This document shows positions 30,493-37,594 of a stretch of 64,000 bases of DNA, one piece after another. A model generated the notes under the pieces. The model made no database searches. It worked only from the letters and a program-made list of their open reading frames with translations, and was not told where the DNA came from. Location: positions 183,912 to 247,911 of the forward strand of contig NZ_JAVFWN010000012.1 in the NCBI RefSeq assembly GCF_030929495.1, written 5' to 3'. This DNA comes from Nocardioides sp. LHD-245. Lineage in GTDB: Bacteria; Actinomycetota; Actinomycetes; Propionibacteriales; Nocardioidaceae. How positions within the stretch are numbered: position 1 is the stretch's first letter; each line of letters begins with the position of its first letter. Made by a program: the position numbers and the translations under genes.

Positions 30493-31952
30493 CGCAGGTC
30501 GCGGAGCAGGCCGACACACTGCGGCGTACCGGCGCGACCGTGCTCGCCCTCGGCGCCTCGGAGCTCCTCGGGAAGGTCGCCACCTTCCTCACGGTGCTGG
30601 TGATGGCGCGGCTGCTCGGCGTGGCCGACTTCGGCCTGCTCTCCTTCGGGCTCAGTCTCGGCCTGCTGCTGTCGGTGCTCCCGGGGCTGGGGCTGGACGC
30701 GCGCGTGATCCAGCTCGGCAGCGCGCGGCCCGAGCTCCTGGACCGGTGCTACGGCGCCCTGGTCGCGATCCGGGTCGTGGTGTCGGGCGTGGTGCTCACG
30801 CTGACCGGGGTCGTCCTGTTCGCCACGATGACGCCCCACCAGGCGGTGGTCGTCGCGCTGCTGGTCGCGAGCTGCCTGCTCGACACGGTCACCGACGCGT
30901 CGCGAGCGGCCTGCGCCGCCCGCCGGCGTCAGCAGCTGTCGGCCCTCGTGCTGGTCCTCCAGCGGTTCTCGGTGCTCGTGCTGTGCGCCGGGATGCTGCT
31001 CGCGACACGGAGTGCGGTCGACGGAGCGGTCGGCTACCTCCTCGGCACCGCCATCGGCGTGCTCGGCATGCAGGTCGCGGCGCACCGGGCCGGGGCCCGG
31101 CCCCGGGTCCGCGGCAGTGGGGCCGAGGCCCGCCTGGTGCTGCGGGCCGCGCCCGTCACGGGTCTCGGCGACATCGCGGCGATGGGCGTCTTCCGGATCG
31201 ACGCCGCGCTGATCGGCGTCCTGCTCGGCACCACCGCCGTCGGCATCTACGGTGCCGGCTACCGGGTCTTCGAGTCGATCCTCTTCGTGAGCTGGACCCT
31301 CTCGCGGGCCTTCGTCCCGCTCATCGCGAGCCGGCCGGACGACCGCCGGCACGTCGGGGAGTGGGCCGAGCGTGGCCTGGTCCTGGCCTGTGCGGTCTAC
31401 CTGCCGTACGGCGTGGTTATCGCGCTGCGGGGCGACGACCTGGTCGCCCTCCTCTTCGGCGAGCAGTACGTCCATCCCGGGGTGCTGCTCGGCCTCGCCG
31501 CCGCGCCGCTCCTGTTCGGCGTGACCCATGTGTGTGCCTCCGTACTGCTCGCGCTGCGGCCCGACCCGGTCGTCCTGGTCGCGGGCGTGCTCGCCCTGGC
31601 GGTGAACGTCGCCATGAACCTCCTCCTCGTCCCGCGCTGGGGCATCACCGCCGCGGCCGTGGCCACCACGACCGCCTTCCTCGTGGAGTCGGTCGTCCTC
31701 GGGATCGCGCTGTCCCGGATCACCGGCCGGTTCTGCCGGCTGCGCCCGCTCGCCGCTCTCGTCCCGGGAGCGCTCGTCGCCGGGATCGTGGTCGAGCTGG
31801 TCGACCCCGTCGCACTCGCCGTGCCCGCCGGCGCGGTCGCCTTCCTGGCGGTGTGGGCCGCCGCCGCCCGGGTGGTCGACCCCGTGCTCTTCGGGAACGT
31901 CATGGCATTCCTGCGCAACCGGCCCCGTGGGGCTGGGAGGATGGGTGTGTGA
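30489..31952 (+). CDS. Polysaccharide flippase (Wzx/MOP superfamily)
   Basis: 487 residues with about 12-14 hydrophobic helices. The start, LALGASELLGKVATFLTVLV followed by ARLLGVADFGLLSFG, is the typical first-helix region of PST/Wzx transporters. Other features are FRIDAALIGVLLGTTAVGIY and a C-terminal LALAVNVAMNLLLVPRWGI. It would flip lipid-linked repeat units to the outer face. It is the second flippase domain in the locus, the first being fused to a polymerase at 22629. It is the last EPS gene; the next gene, an ACT-domain regulator, overlaps its stop. Confidence 0.9.
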   Translation: MTQVAEQADTLRRTGATVLALGASELLGKVATFLTVLVMARLLGVADFGLLSFGLSLGLLLSVLPGLGLDARVIQLGSARPELLDRCYGALVAIRVVVSGVVLTLTGVVLFATMTPHQAVVVALLVASCLLDTVTDASRAACAARRRQQLSALVLVLQRFSVLVLCAGMLLATRSAVDGAVGYLLGTAIGVLGMQVAAHRAGARPRVRGSGAEARLVLRAAPVTGLGDIAAMGVFRIDAALIGVLLGTTAVGIYGAGYRVFESILFVSWTLSRAFVPLIASRPDDRRHVGEWAERGLVLACAVYLPYGVVIALRGDDLVALLFGEQYVHPGVLLGLAAAPLLFGVTHVCASVLLALRPDPVVLVAGVLALAVNVAMNLLLVPRWGITAAAVATTTAFLVESVVLGIALSRITGRFCRLRPLAALVPGALVAGIVVELVDPVALAVPAGAVAFLAVWAAAARVVDPVLFGNVMAFLRNRPRGAGRMGV

Positions 31953-32473
31953 GCACCGATCTGTACGCCGTCACCGTCCTCGGCCACGACCGTCCCGGCA
32001 TCATCGCCGCCACCACGGCCGGCCTCGCGGAGCTCGGGCTCAACATCGAGGACTCCACCATGACCCTGCTGCGCGGGCACTTCGCGATGATGCTGCTGTG
32101 TCGCGGCGGGTCCGACGCCGCCGCGATCGAGCGGGCGCTCGCCCCGCTCGCGGTCGGTGGCGACCTGGACGTGGCCGTCCGCCCGGTCGCCTCCGGGCCC
32201 GCCCCGGCGGCGGGAGGCAGTGCCTGGGTGCTCACCGTCCACGGCGGCGACCGGTCCGGCATCGTCTCCGCGGTCGTCGCCGAGGTCGCCGCCGCCGGGG
32301 GCAATATCACCGACCTCACCACCCGTCTCGCGGGCGACCTCTACCTACTCGTCGCCGAGCTCGACCTGCCGGTGGACGCCGACGTCGCCGCGGTCGAGAG
32401 TGCCATCCGGGCCGCGGCCGAGCGGGTCGGCGTCACTGCCACCCTGCGCCCGGCCGAGGCCGACGAGCTGTGA
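31949..32473 (+). CDS. Tandem ACT-domain protein (GcvR-like)
   Basis: 174 residues, two ACT domains: YAVTVLGHDRPGIIAATTAG (residues about 6-25) and WVLTVHGGDRSGIVSAVVAE (about 93-112), each followed by the ...LGLNIEDSTMT / GGNITDLTTRL amino-acid-binding loop. GcvR-type proteins sense an amino acid, often glycine, to modulate gene expression or enzymes. GTG 31949 overlaps the flippase stop, and the end overlaps the peptide deformylase. The pairing with deformylase is common in actinobacteria, so the EPS genes may simply sit upstream by chance. Confidence 0.82.
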   Translation: MSTDLYAVTVLGHDRPGIIAATTAGLAELGLNIEDSTMTLLRGHFAMMLLCRGGSDAAAIERALAPLAVGGDLDVAVRPVASGPAPAAGGSAWVLTVHGGDRSGIVSAVVAEVAAAGGNITDLTTRLAGDLYLLVAELDLPVDADVAAVESAIRAAAERVGVTATLRPAEADEL

Positions 32474-33036
32474 GCCCCGCAGCGGGCAGCGAGCGGGTCG
32501 CGGCCTGGTCCGAGACGGAGCTCGGTGTGGAGGGCCGCGTCCTCGACGTCGTCCGCGCCCCCGCGGGCGTGCTCTCGGCCCGCGGCGACGACGTCGACCC
32601 GACCTCCGCCGACATCGTCCAGCTCGCCGCCGACCTGGTCGCCACCATGCGGGTCAGCCCGGGCTGCGTCGGCCTGGCCGCCAACCAGGTCGGAGTCGGC
32701 GTCCGCGTCTTCTGCGTCGACGTCACCGAGCACCCCAAGACCCGCACCCGGCACGGCACCTTCGTGCTCTGCAACGCCGTGGTCGTCGCGTCCAGCCGCA
32801 ACGAGCGGGCCCGCGAGGGCTGCATGAGCGTCCCCGACCTGACCGGTGACGTGAAGCGCGCGTCCCGGCTGACCGTCCGCGGCCGGCTGCCCGGCACCGG
32901 CGAGGAGGTCGAGTTCAGCACCGACGCCTTCGAGGCCCGGGCCCTGCAGCACGAGATCGACCACACCGACGGCCTCCTCTTCCTCGACCGGGTCGCCGGC
33001 GCCCACGCGATCTACCCGCGCCAGACCTACTTATAG
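32470..33036 (+). CDS. def: Peptide deformylase ending in a TTA codon
   Basis: 188 residues, Fe/Zn hydrolase that removes the N-formyl group from nascent proteins. All three motifs are present: GCVGLAANQVGVG (motif 1, GxGxAAxQ variant), EGCMSVPD (motif 2, with metal-binding Cys) and ALQHEIDHTDG (motif 3, HExxH). The last sense codon, at 33031-33033 just before TAG, is TTA, very rare at this GC content; the tRNA reading UUA begins 16 bases after the stop. GTG start overlaps the ACT gene stop. Confidence 0.93.
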   Translation: MSPAAGSERVAAWSETELGVEGRVLDVVRAPAGVLSARGDDVDPTSADIVQLAADLVATMRVSPGCVGLAANQVGVGVRVFCVDVTEHPKTRTRHGTFVLCNAVVVASSRNERAREGCMSVPDLTGDVKRASRLTVRGRLPGTGEEVEFSTDAFEARALQHEIDHTDGLLFLDRVAGAHAIYPRQTYL

Positions 33037-33051
33037 GGATCCACCCGTTCC

Positions 33052-33128
33052 GCCCCCGTATCCCAACTGGCAGAGGACGCCGCCTTAAAAGCGGCTAGGT
33101 GTGGGTTCGAGTCCCACCGGGGGCACCA
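33052..33128 (+). tRNA. tRNA with anticodon UAA (Leu by code), short variable loop
   Basis: The acceptor stem GCCCCCG pairs with CGGGGGC. The anticodon stem GCCGC/GCGGC closes a CTTAAAA loop, giving anticodon TAA at 33086-33088. The T arm is GTGGG-TTCGAGT-CCCAC, discriminator A at 33125, and CCA (33126-33128) is encoded. The variable loop is only TAGGT, five bases, whereas leucine tRNAs normally have a long variable arm. The D stem is short (TCC/GGA). So the anticodon says leucine but the shape is class I. It may be a UUA-specific leucine tRNA of unusual form or a tRNA with another charging identity. Confidence 0.85.
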
Positions 33129-34528
33129 TCCTGGTCCCGCAGCAGCGCGAGGACCGTCCCGCCCGCGAGGGTGGCGACCACGGCGCAGGCCCCGAGCGCC
33201 CGGGCCGTCGCGGCGGCACCGGGATGCACGGTGAGGCTGCTGCAGACCGCGACACCGACCGCGAGGCCGAGCTGCCGCACGGCGTTCACCGCGCTCGTCG
33301 CGGCGCCCGCCGCGCGCGGAGGTGCGGTTGTGAGCGTGAGCATCGGCAATGCGGGCGAGATCACCCCCGCCGCGAGGCCGGACAGGACGAGGAAGGGGAG
33401 CAGGCCGATCCCGCCGAGGCCGAACACGATGCAGGCGCCGCTGGCGGCGGCCACCCCGATCGTCAGGGTCGTCGCGCCGAGCGTCCACGACGGTCGGGTG
33501 TGGCGGAGCCGGGGGCTGAGCAGTCCCGACGCGGCGATGAACGCGACGAGCTGCACGACGAGCAGCATCGAGACGGCGAACGCGCCGAGACCGGAGGAGA
33601 CCTGCAGCCAGGTGGCGACGCCGGGGAGTGCCCCGAAGGTCGCGAAGTAGTAGGCGAACGAGGTGATGAGCACGGCCACGAACGGGCGCGACCGCAGGAG
33701 CCCCGGCGGGAGCACCGCATGCGCGCGGCGGCGCTCGACGGCGACCAAACCGGCGAGCGCGAAGGTCGCGATGCCGACGGACCCGAGCACTCGAGGGTCG
33801 CGCGCCGCGCTGTCCCCGAGCCGGGCGATGGCGTAGGCGAGGCTCGTGACGGCGGTCGTCGCCAGCGCCAGGCCGGCCCAGTCGACCCGCGCGGAGGCGC
33901 CCGACCTCCGTCCGCGGTCGGCTCCGGGCAGCCGGAGCCCGCGGATCAGGAGCAGGGACAGGACACAGAACGGGAGCGAGACGAGGAAGAGCCAACGCCA
34001 GCCCAGGAGTTCCGTGAGGACGCCGCCGGCGACCGTGCCGACAGCCGAGGAGGCCCCGGCGACAGCGCCCCAGATCGCGAACGCACGTGCCCGCCGGCCG
34101 GCCTCGGGATAGGCCGTGCCGATGAGCGCCGGGATGGAGCCGAGCATCAGCGCGCCCGCGACCCCCTGCGCGCCGCGGCCGGCGATCAGCCAGCCCGCAT
34201 CCGGTGCGAGCCCGGCGAGGAGCGTCGCTCCGGTGAACGCGGTCACGCCGACGACGTACACGCGCCGCGTGCCGAAGGCATCGCCGATGGAACCGGCGCC
34301 GAGGAGGAGGCCGGCCAGTGCGACCGAGTAGCTGTTGACGACCCACTGCTGGGCGCCCGGTCCCGCGTCGAGGTCGGCACCGATCGCCGGGAGGGCGACC
34401 GTCAGGACGGCGGCGTAGACCATCAGCAGGAAGGTGCCGAGGCAGCAGGCGACCAACGGCCGCCAGCCGGCGGTCCCGGGTGTCGCGCACGTCGTGGAGG
34501 CGGGGGGCGTCGTGGTCGGCGCGGTCAT
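33095..34528 (-). CDS. MFS exporter (DHA2-like, about 14 helices)
   Basis: 477 residues. Many hydrophobic helices in the DHA2 pattern, with AQQWVVNSYSVALAGLLLG (the usual first-loop region after helix 1), GSIGDAFGTRRVYVVG (motif A), GRGAQGVAGALMLGSIPALI (motif C area) and AIWGAVAGASSAVGTVAGG. It would export drugs or metabolites using the proton gradient. The last ten or so residues (GAPGGTRTHT) are read antisense through the tRNA gene and the stop lies in the tRNA variable loop, so the natural end may have been lost. Transcription is divergent from the CGNR gene. Confidence 0.88.
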   Translation of the reverse strand: MTAPTTTPPASTTCATPGTAGWRPLVACCLGTFLLMVYAAVLTVALPAIGADLDAGPGAQQWVVNSYSVALAGLLLGAGSIGDAFGTRRVYVVGVTAFTGATLLAGLAPDAGWLIAGRGAQGVAGALMLGSIPALIGTAYPEAGRRARAFAIWGAVAGASSAVGTVAGGVLTELLGWRWLFLVSLPFCVLSLLLIRGLRLPGADRGRRSGASARVDWAGLALATTAVTSLAYAIARLGDSAARDPRVLGSVGIATFALAGLVAVERRRAHAVLPPGLLRSRPFVAVLITSFAYYFATFGALPGVATWLQVSSGLGAFAVSMLLVVQLVAFIAASGLLSPRLRHTRPSWTLGATTLTIGVAAASGACIVFGLGGIGLLPFLVLSGLAAGVISPALPMLTLTTAPPRAAGAATSAVNAVRQLGLAVGVAVCSSLTVHPGAAATARALGACAVVATLAGGTVLALLRDQDGAPGGTRTHT

Positions 34529-34553
34529 GGGACCACCGTGCTGTAATGCTCTT

Positions 34554-35093
34554 GTGCGGGTAAACCCTTACGTTCCGGAGCTGCTCGGCGTCGTCGTCTC
34601 CCTCGTGAACGACCGTCCCACCGACCTGGTCGCCCTGGAGGAGCGGTGGCGCTCCTACGGGATGCCGGTCGACAACCCGCCGGCGCCGCGCGATGTCGAG
34701 CTGGTGCGGGCGTTCCTGGAGGCCTGGGAGGCGCTGGTCGACGAGAGCGGCGAGCCCGGCCGCGTCGCGCTGCTCAACGGGCTGCTGCTCCGCTTCTCCA
34801 GCGCCCCGCTCGTGACCGACCACGACGGCAGCGGCTGGCACCTCCACTACCGCCCCGACGACGCGAGCCTCGGCGAGACCCTCGCCGCCTCGGTCAGCGT
34901 CGCGACCGCTGAGCACCTCACTCGCAACGGGATGCACCGGATCGGGCGGTGCGCGCTGGCGGACTGCCGACGCGCCTTCGCCGATCTCAGCCGTCCCGGC
35001 CGCCAGCGCTACTGCTCGCATCCGTGCGCCAACCGGGACGCGGTACGCCGCCATCGCCGCTCCCGGGGCGCGTCCGTCCCGGGAGCGCGCTGA
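34554..35093 (+). CDS. CGNR zinc-finger / ABATE-domain protein
   Basis: 179 residues. An N-terminal helical, stress-response-associated ABATE-like region (LGVVVSLVNDRPTDLVALEE) is followed by a zinc finger: GRCALADCRRAFADLSRPGR ... RYCSHPCANRDAVRRHR. The fourth motif element reads CANR in place of CGNR. Such proteins are presumed transcription regulators. The GTG at 34554 is seven bases after a TGTAAT -10-like box, suggesting a leaderless message, and the gene is divergent from the MFS exporter, so it may regulate it. Confidence 0.8.
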   Translation: MRVNPYVPELLGVVVSLVNDRPTDLVALEERWRSYGMPVDNPPAPRDVELVRAFLEAWEALVDESGEPGRVALLNGLLLRFSSAPLVTDHDGSGWHLHYRPDDASLGETLAASVSVATAEHLTRNGMHRIGRCALADCRRAFADLSRPGRQRYCSHPCANRDAVRRHRRSRGASVPGAR

Positions 35094-35130
35094 CCTCGGT
35101 GCTGACTCCGCGCCGACCCCGGTGTCGGCT

Positions 35131-35145
35131 TCTGCTGAGAGCAGA
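35131..35145. promoter_or_regulatory. TCTGCT-N3-AGCAGA inverted repeat before the PopR-like gene
   Basis: Perfect palindrome TCTGCT-GAG-AGCAGA, extended by T/A on each side, 51-65 bases before the ATG. From memory, PopR of Streptomyces recognises TCTGCC-N3-GGCAGA; a second match lies before the clpP pair (36810-36824). A TACGAT -10-like box at 35185-35190 ends five bases before the start. Confidence 0.55.
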
Positions 35146-35195
35146 ACTCCGCACGGAGGCCCGGATCGGCCCGGGTGATCGACCTACGATGAGGC

Positions 35196-35525
35196 ATGGC
35201 CGAGGAGCAGAGGGATGCCGAGCCGCTGTGGCGGGACCTGGTGGGACGACGGCTGCGCGACCTGCGTCGGGAGCGCGGCGAGACCCTGACCGAGACGGCC
35301 GGACGGGCCGGCATCTCGCCGCAGTACCTCTCGGAGATCGAGCGGGGCGTGAAGGAGCCGAGCAGCGAGATGATCGCGGCCGTCCTCGGCGCCCTCGGCA
35401 CGACCCTGCTCGAGCTCACGACGTCCGTCGCCATCGATCTGCGCCCGGTTCCGGTCGCCGTCCCGCTCCGGGCTTCGGCCGCGGTGTCGGCGCACGCGGT
35501 GTCGGCGTACGCGCTGGCCGCCTGA
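35196..35525 (+). CDS. PopR/ClgR-family XRE regulator with C-terminal degron
   Basis: 109 residues. The HTH region LVGRRLRDLRRERGETLTET ... GRAGISPQYLSEIERGVKEPS matches the ClgR/PopR group, which activates clp genes. The C-terminus, SAYALAA, resembles the end of the ssrA tag (ALAA) and the terminal alanines of ClgR/PopR that make them Clp substrates. So the regulator is probably destroyed by Clp protease and accumulates when protease capacity falls. It converges on the clpP pair and shares a TCTGCY-N3-RGCAGA site with it. PopR is favoured over ClgR because of the clpP pair next door. Confidence 0.82.
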   Translation: MAEEQRDAEPLWRDLVGRRLRDLRRERGETLTETAGRAGISPQYLSEIERGVKEPSSEMIAAVLGALGTTLLELTTSVAIDLRPVPVAVPLRASAAVSAHAVSAYALAA

Positions 35526-36137
35526 TCAGCCCCCGGCCACGAAGGCGGGGCCGCGGGCCTCGATCACGTGGTCGATCAGGCCGTACTCCTGCGCGGCCGA
35601 TGCGGTGAAGACCCGGTCGTGGTCGGTGTCCGCCCGCAAGGTGGCGGTGTCCTGACCCGTGTGCCGCGACAGGATCCGCTCGATGTCGGCGCGCACCCGG
35701 ACGACCTCGTCGGCCTGCAGGATCAGGTCGGGGATCGCGCCCCTGCCCTGGACCGCCGGCTGGTGCAGGACGACTCGGGCGTGGGGGAGTGCCGCCCGCT
35801 TGCCCGCCGCCCCGGCGGCCAGCAGCACCGCGCCGACCGCGATCGCCTGGCCGACACAGGTCGTCGCGACCTCGGGCCGGATGAACTGCATCGTGTCGTG
35901 CACCGCCAGCATCGCGCTCGGGTCGCCGCCCTCGCAGTTGATGTAGAGGTGGATGTCGCGGTCGGGGTTGTCGGCCTCGAGGTGCAGCAGCTGCGCGACC
36001 AGTGCGTTCGCGACGCCCGCGTCGATCGCCGTGCCGAGATAGACCACCCGCTCGGTGAGCAGGTGGGAGTAGACGTCCATGATCCGCTCGCCGCGCGGGT
36101 GCTGGGCGATCACGTTGGGGACCAGGTAGGAGCTCAT
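35526..36137 (-). CDS. ClpP-family protein lacking the catalytic serine
   Basis: 203 residues, closely ClpP-like: DRDIHLYINCEGGDPSAMLA, LPHARVVLHQP (catalytic His) and EYGLIDHVI. But the nucleophile block, GQAxSxG in active ClpP, here reads VGQAIAVGAVLLAAG: the Ser codon position is GCG (Ala). It is therefore predicted to be inactive, as cyanobacterial ClpR is, and to form mixed rings with the active partner at 36134. Start ATG 36137 overlaps that partner's stop. A sequencing error cannot give a clean Ser-to-Ala easily, but checking against relatives is easy. Confidence 0.88.
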   Translation of the reverse strand: MSSYLVPNVIAQHPRGERIMDVYSHLLTERVVYLGTAIDAGVANALVAQLLHLEADNPDRDIHLYINCEGGDPSAMLAVHDTMQFIRPEVATTCVGQAIAVGAVLLAAGAAGKRAALPHARVVLHQPAVQGRGAIPDLILQADEVVRVRADIERILSRHTGQDTATLRADTDHDRVFTASAAQEYGLIDHVIEARGPAFVAGG

Positions 36138-36748
36138 CGGGCCACCCCCAGGCCCAGCGGTGCGCGTCGAGGCGGCGCCAGCACGTCGTACGACGCCACG
36201 ATCTCGTCGACGAAGCCGTACTCCAGCGCCTGAGGGGCGGAGTACCACCGGTCGTGCAGCGAGTCCTCGAAGATCCGTGCCAGCGGCTGTCCGGTGTCCT
36301 CGGCGATGAGGCCGAGCACGGTGTCGCGGGTGTGCCGCAGGTCCTGCGCCTGCAGCTCGATGTCGACCGCGGTGCCCGCGATGCCGGCGGACCCCTGGTG
36401 CATGAGCACCCGTGCGTGGGGGAGGGCCCGCCGCTTGCCGCGGGTGCCGGACGACAGCAGGAACTGGCCGGCGCTGCACGCGATGCCGAGGGCGAGGGTC
36501 GCGACGTCGCACGGCACCAGCCGCATCACGTCGCGGATCGCGAGCATCGCCGGCACCGAGCCGCCGGGGGAGTGGATCCACAGTGCCACGTCGGCATTCG
36601 GGTCGTCGGCCGCGAGGGCCACCAGTTGGGTGGTCAGCAGTACTCCGTTGTCGTCGTCCAGGGCTCCGTCGAGGACGAGCACGCGTTGCTGGAGCAGCTC
36701 GCGTCGGGCCCGGTCGTCGAACATGCGGGGTCGGTTGTCGTCGCTCAT
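36134..36748 (-). CDS. ClpP-family serine protease (active-site residues present)
   Basis: 204 residues. Nucleophile in LGIACSAGQFLLSSG (Ser in the ACSAG block), His in LPHARVLMHQGSAG, Asp region DRWYSAPQALEYGFVDE. First gene of a two-gene clpP operon, with the inactive-looking paralogue following (4-base overlap). By layout and regulator it corresponds to the clpP3-clpP4/PopR system of Streptomyces, a second ClpP pair used when the main one is impaired; that equivalence is inference. No ATPase subunit is encoded nearby. Confidence 0.9.
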   Translation of the reverse strand: MSDDNRPRMFDDRARRELLQQRVLVLDGALDDDNGVLLTTQLVALAADDPNADVALWIHSPGGSVPAMLAIRDVMRLVPCDVATLALGIACSAGQFLLSSGTRGKRRALPHARVLMHQGSAGIAGTAVDIELQAQDLRHTRDTVLGLIAEDTGQPLARIFEDSLHDRWYSAPQALEYGFVDEIVASYDVLAPPRRAPLGLGVAR

Positions 36749-36809
36749 GGCCCCACTGTCGGCGGCGCGGGCGTCACGGACCAGGCGGATCCGCCGACGG
36801 CAGCGCCTC

Positions 36810-36824
36810 GCTGCCGACGGCAGC
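36810..36824 (-). promoter_or_regulatory. GCTGCC-N3-GGCAGC inverted repeat before the clpP pair
   Basis: Perfect palindrome GCTGCC-GAC-GGCAGC, 62-76 bases upstream of the clpP start codon, in a position suited to an activator. A 15-base direct repeat (GCCGACGGCAGCGCC at 36793 and 36813) gives an adjacent second half-site. The core CTGCY-N3-RGCAG is shared with the site before the PopR-like gene. Confidence 0.5.
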
Positions 36825-36835
36825 GCCGGACCGCC

Positions 36836-36866
36836 TTGACTTCACGTCCACCTGAAGCGGGACAGT
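36836..36866 (+). promoter_or_regulatory. MerR-type promoter with 19-bp spacer
   Basis: TTGACT (36836-36841) and GACAGT (36861-36866) are separated by 19 bases, the long spacer typical of MerR-controlled promoters. Between them lies an 18-bp dyad, CTTCACGTCCACCTGAAG, with most positions symmetrical. Transcription would start at about the ATG (36873), so the mRNA is leaderless. The regulator is not in the window. Confidence 0.5.
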
Positions 36867-36872
36867 GGTGAC

Positions 36873-37556
36873 ATGCACCGACACCACCACGATCACGACG
36901 ACTCCCTCGAGGCGCTGCGCGACGCGCTGACCGCCGGCTTCTGGGACGAGAGGTACGGCGGCAGCGATCGTGTCTGGAGCGGCCGGCCCAACCAGCGCCT
37001 GGTCGAGCAGACCGCCGACCTGACGCCCGGCACCGCCCTCGACGTGGCCTGCGGCGAGGGCGGCGACGCGGTGTGGCTGGCCAAGCAGGGCTGGCAGGTC
37101 ACCGCCGTCGACGTGTCCCAGGTGGCACTGGCCAAGGTCGCCGCGCACGCCGAGGACGAGGGGGTCGGCGACCGGATCCGGATCGGCTTCTACGACGCCC
37201 TCGCCGACCCGCGCCCGGTCGGCCGGCGCACCTTCGACCTGGTGACCGTCAGCTTCCTCCACGTGCCGCAGTCCGACTTCGCCGCTATCTACCGCGGCAT
37301 CGCGGACGCCGTCGCGCCGGGCGGTCGCCTCCTCGTCACCGCCCACCATCCCGACGACGTCGCCACCGGCGCCCGGCACGACCACGGCCCGGGCCTCATG
37401 TTCGAGCCCGACCGTGTCCTCGAGACGCTCGGTGCCGGCCCGTCGGGCAGCGACTGGGAGGTCGAGGTCGCCGATACCCCGGTCCGCGAGCAGGTCACGC
37501 CGGACGGGCCGCTGCTCGTGCGCGACACCGTGGTCCGAGTGCGCCGCGCGGAGTGA
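36873..37556 (+). CDS. Class I SAM-dependent methyltransferase, His-rich N-terminus
   Basis: 227 residues. The SAM-binding motif I is ALDVACGEGGDAVWLAKQGW and motif II VTAVDVSQVALAKV; FDLVTVSFLHVP and VAPGGRLLVTAHHPD complete the Rossmann-type fold. This group resembles TehB-like or thiopurine/heavy-metal-detoxifying methyltransferases. The N-terminus HRHHHDHDD could bind a metal. A MerR-type promoter just upstream suggests induction by a metal, thiol or drug. Substrate unknown. Confidence 0.85.
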   Translation: MHRHHHDHDDSLEALRDALTAGFWDERYGGSDRVWSGRPNQRLVEQTADLTPGTALDVACGEGGDAVWLAKQGWQVTAVDVSQVALAKVAAHAEDEGVGDRIRIGFYDALADPRPVGRRTFDLVTVSFLHVPQSDFAAIYRGIADAVAPGGRLLVTAHHPDDVATGARHDHGPGLMFEPDRVLETLGAGPSGSDWEVEVADTPVREQVTPDGPLLVRDTVVRVRRAE

Positions 37557-37594
37557 CCCGAGTCACCTTCCGCGGCCGTTCTCGTTGACGGTGT

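Noticed and set aside
33037..33128. tRNA as an integration site of a prophage or island
   Set aside because: No integrase, no duplicated tRNA end and no phage-like genes in the window; only the antisense MFS end is odd.
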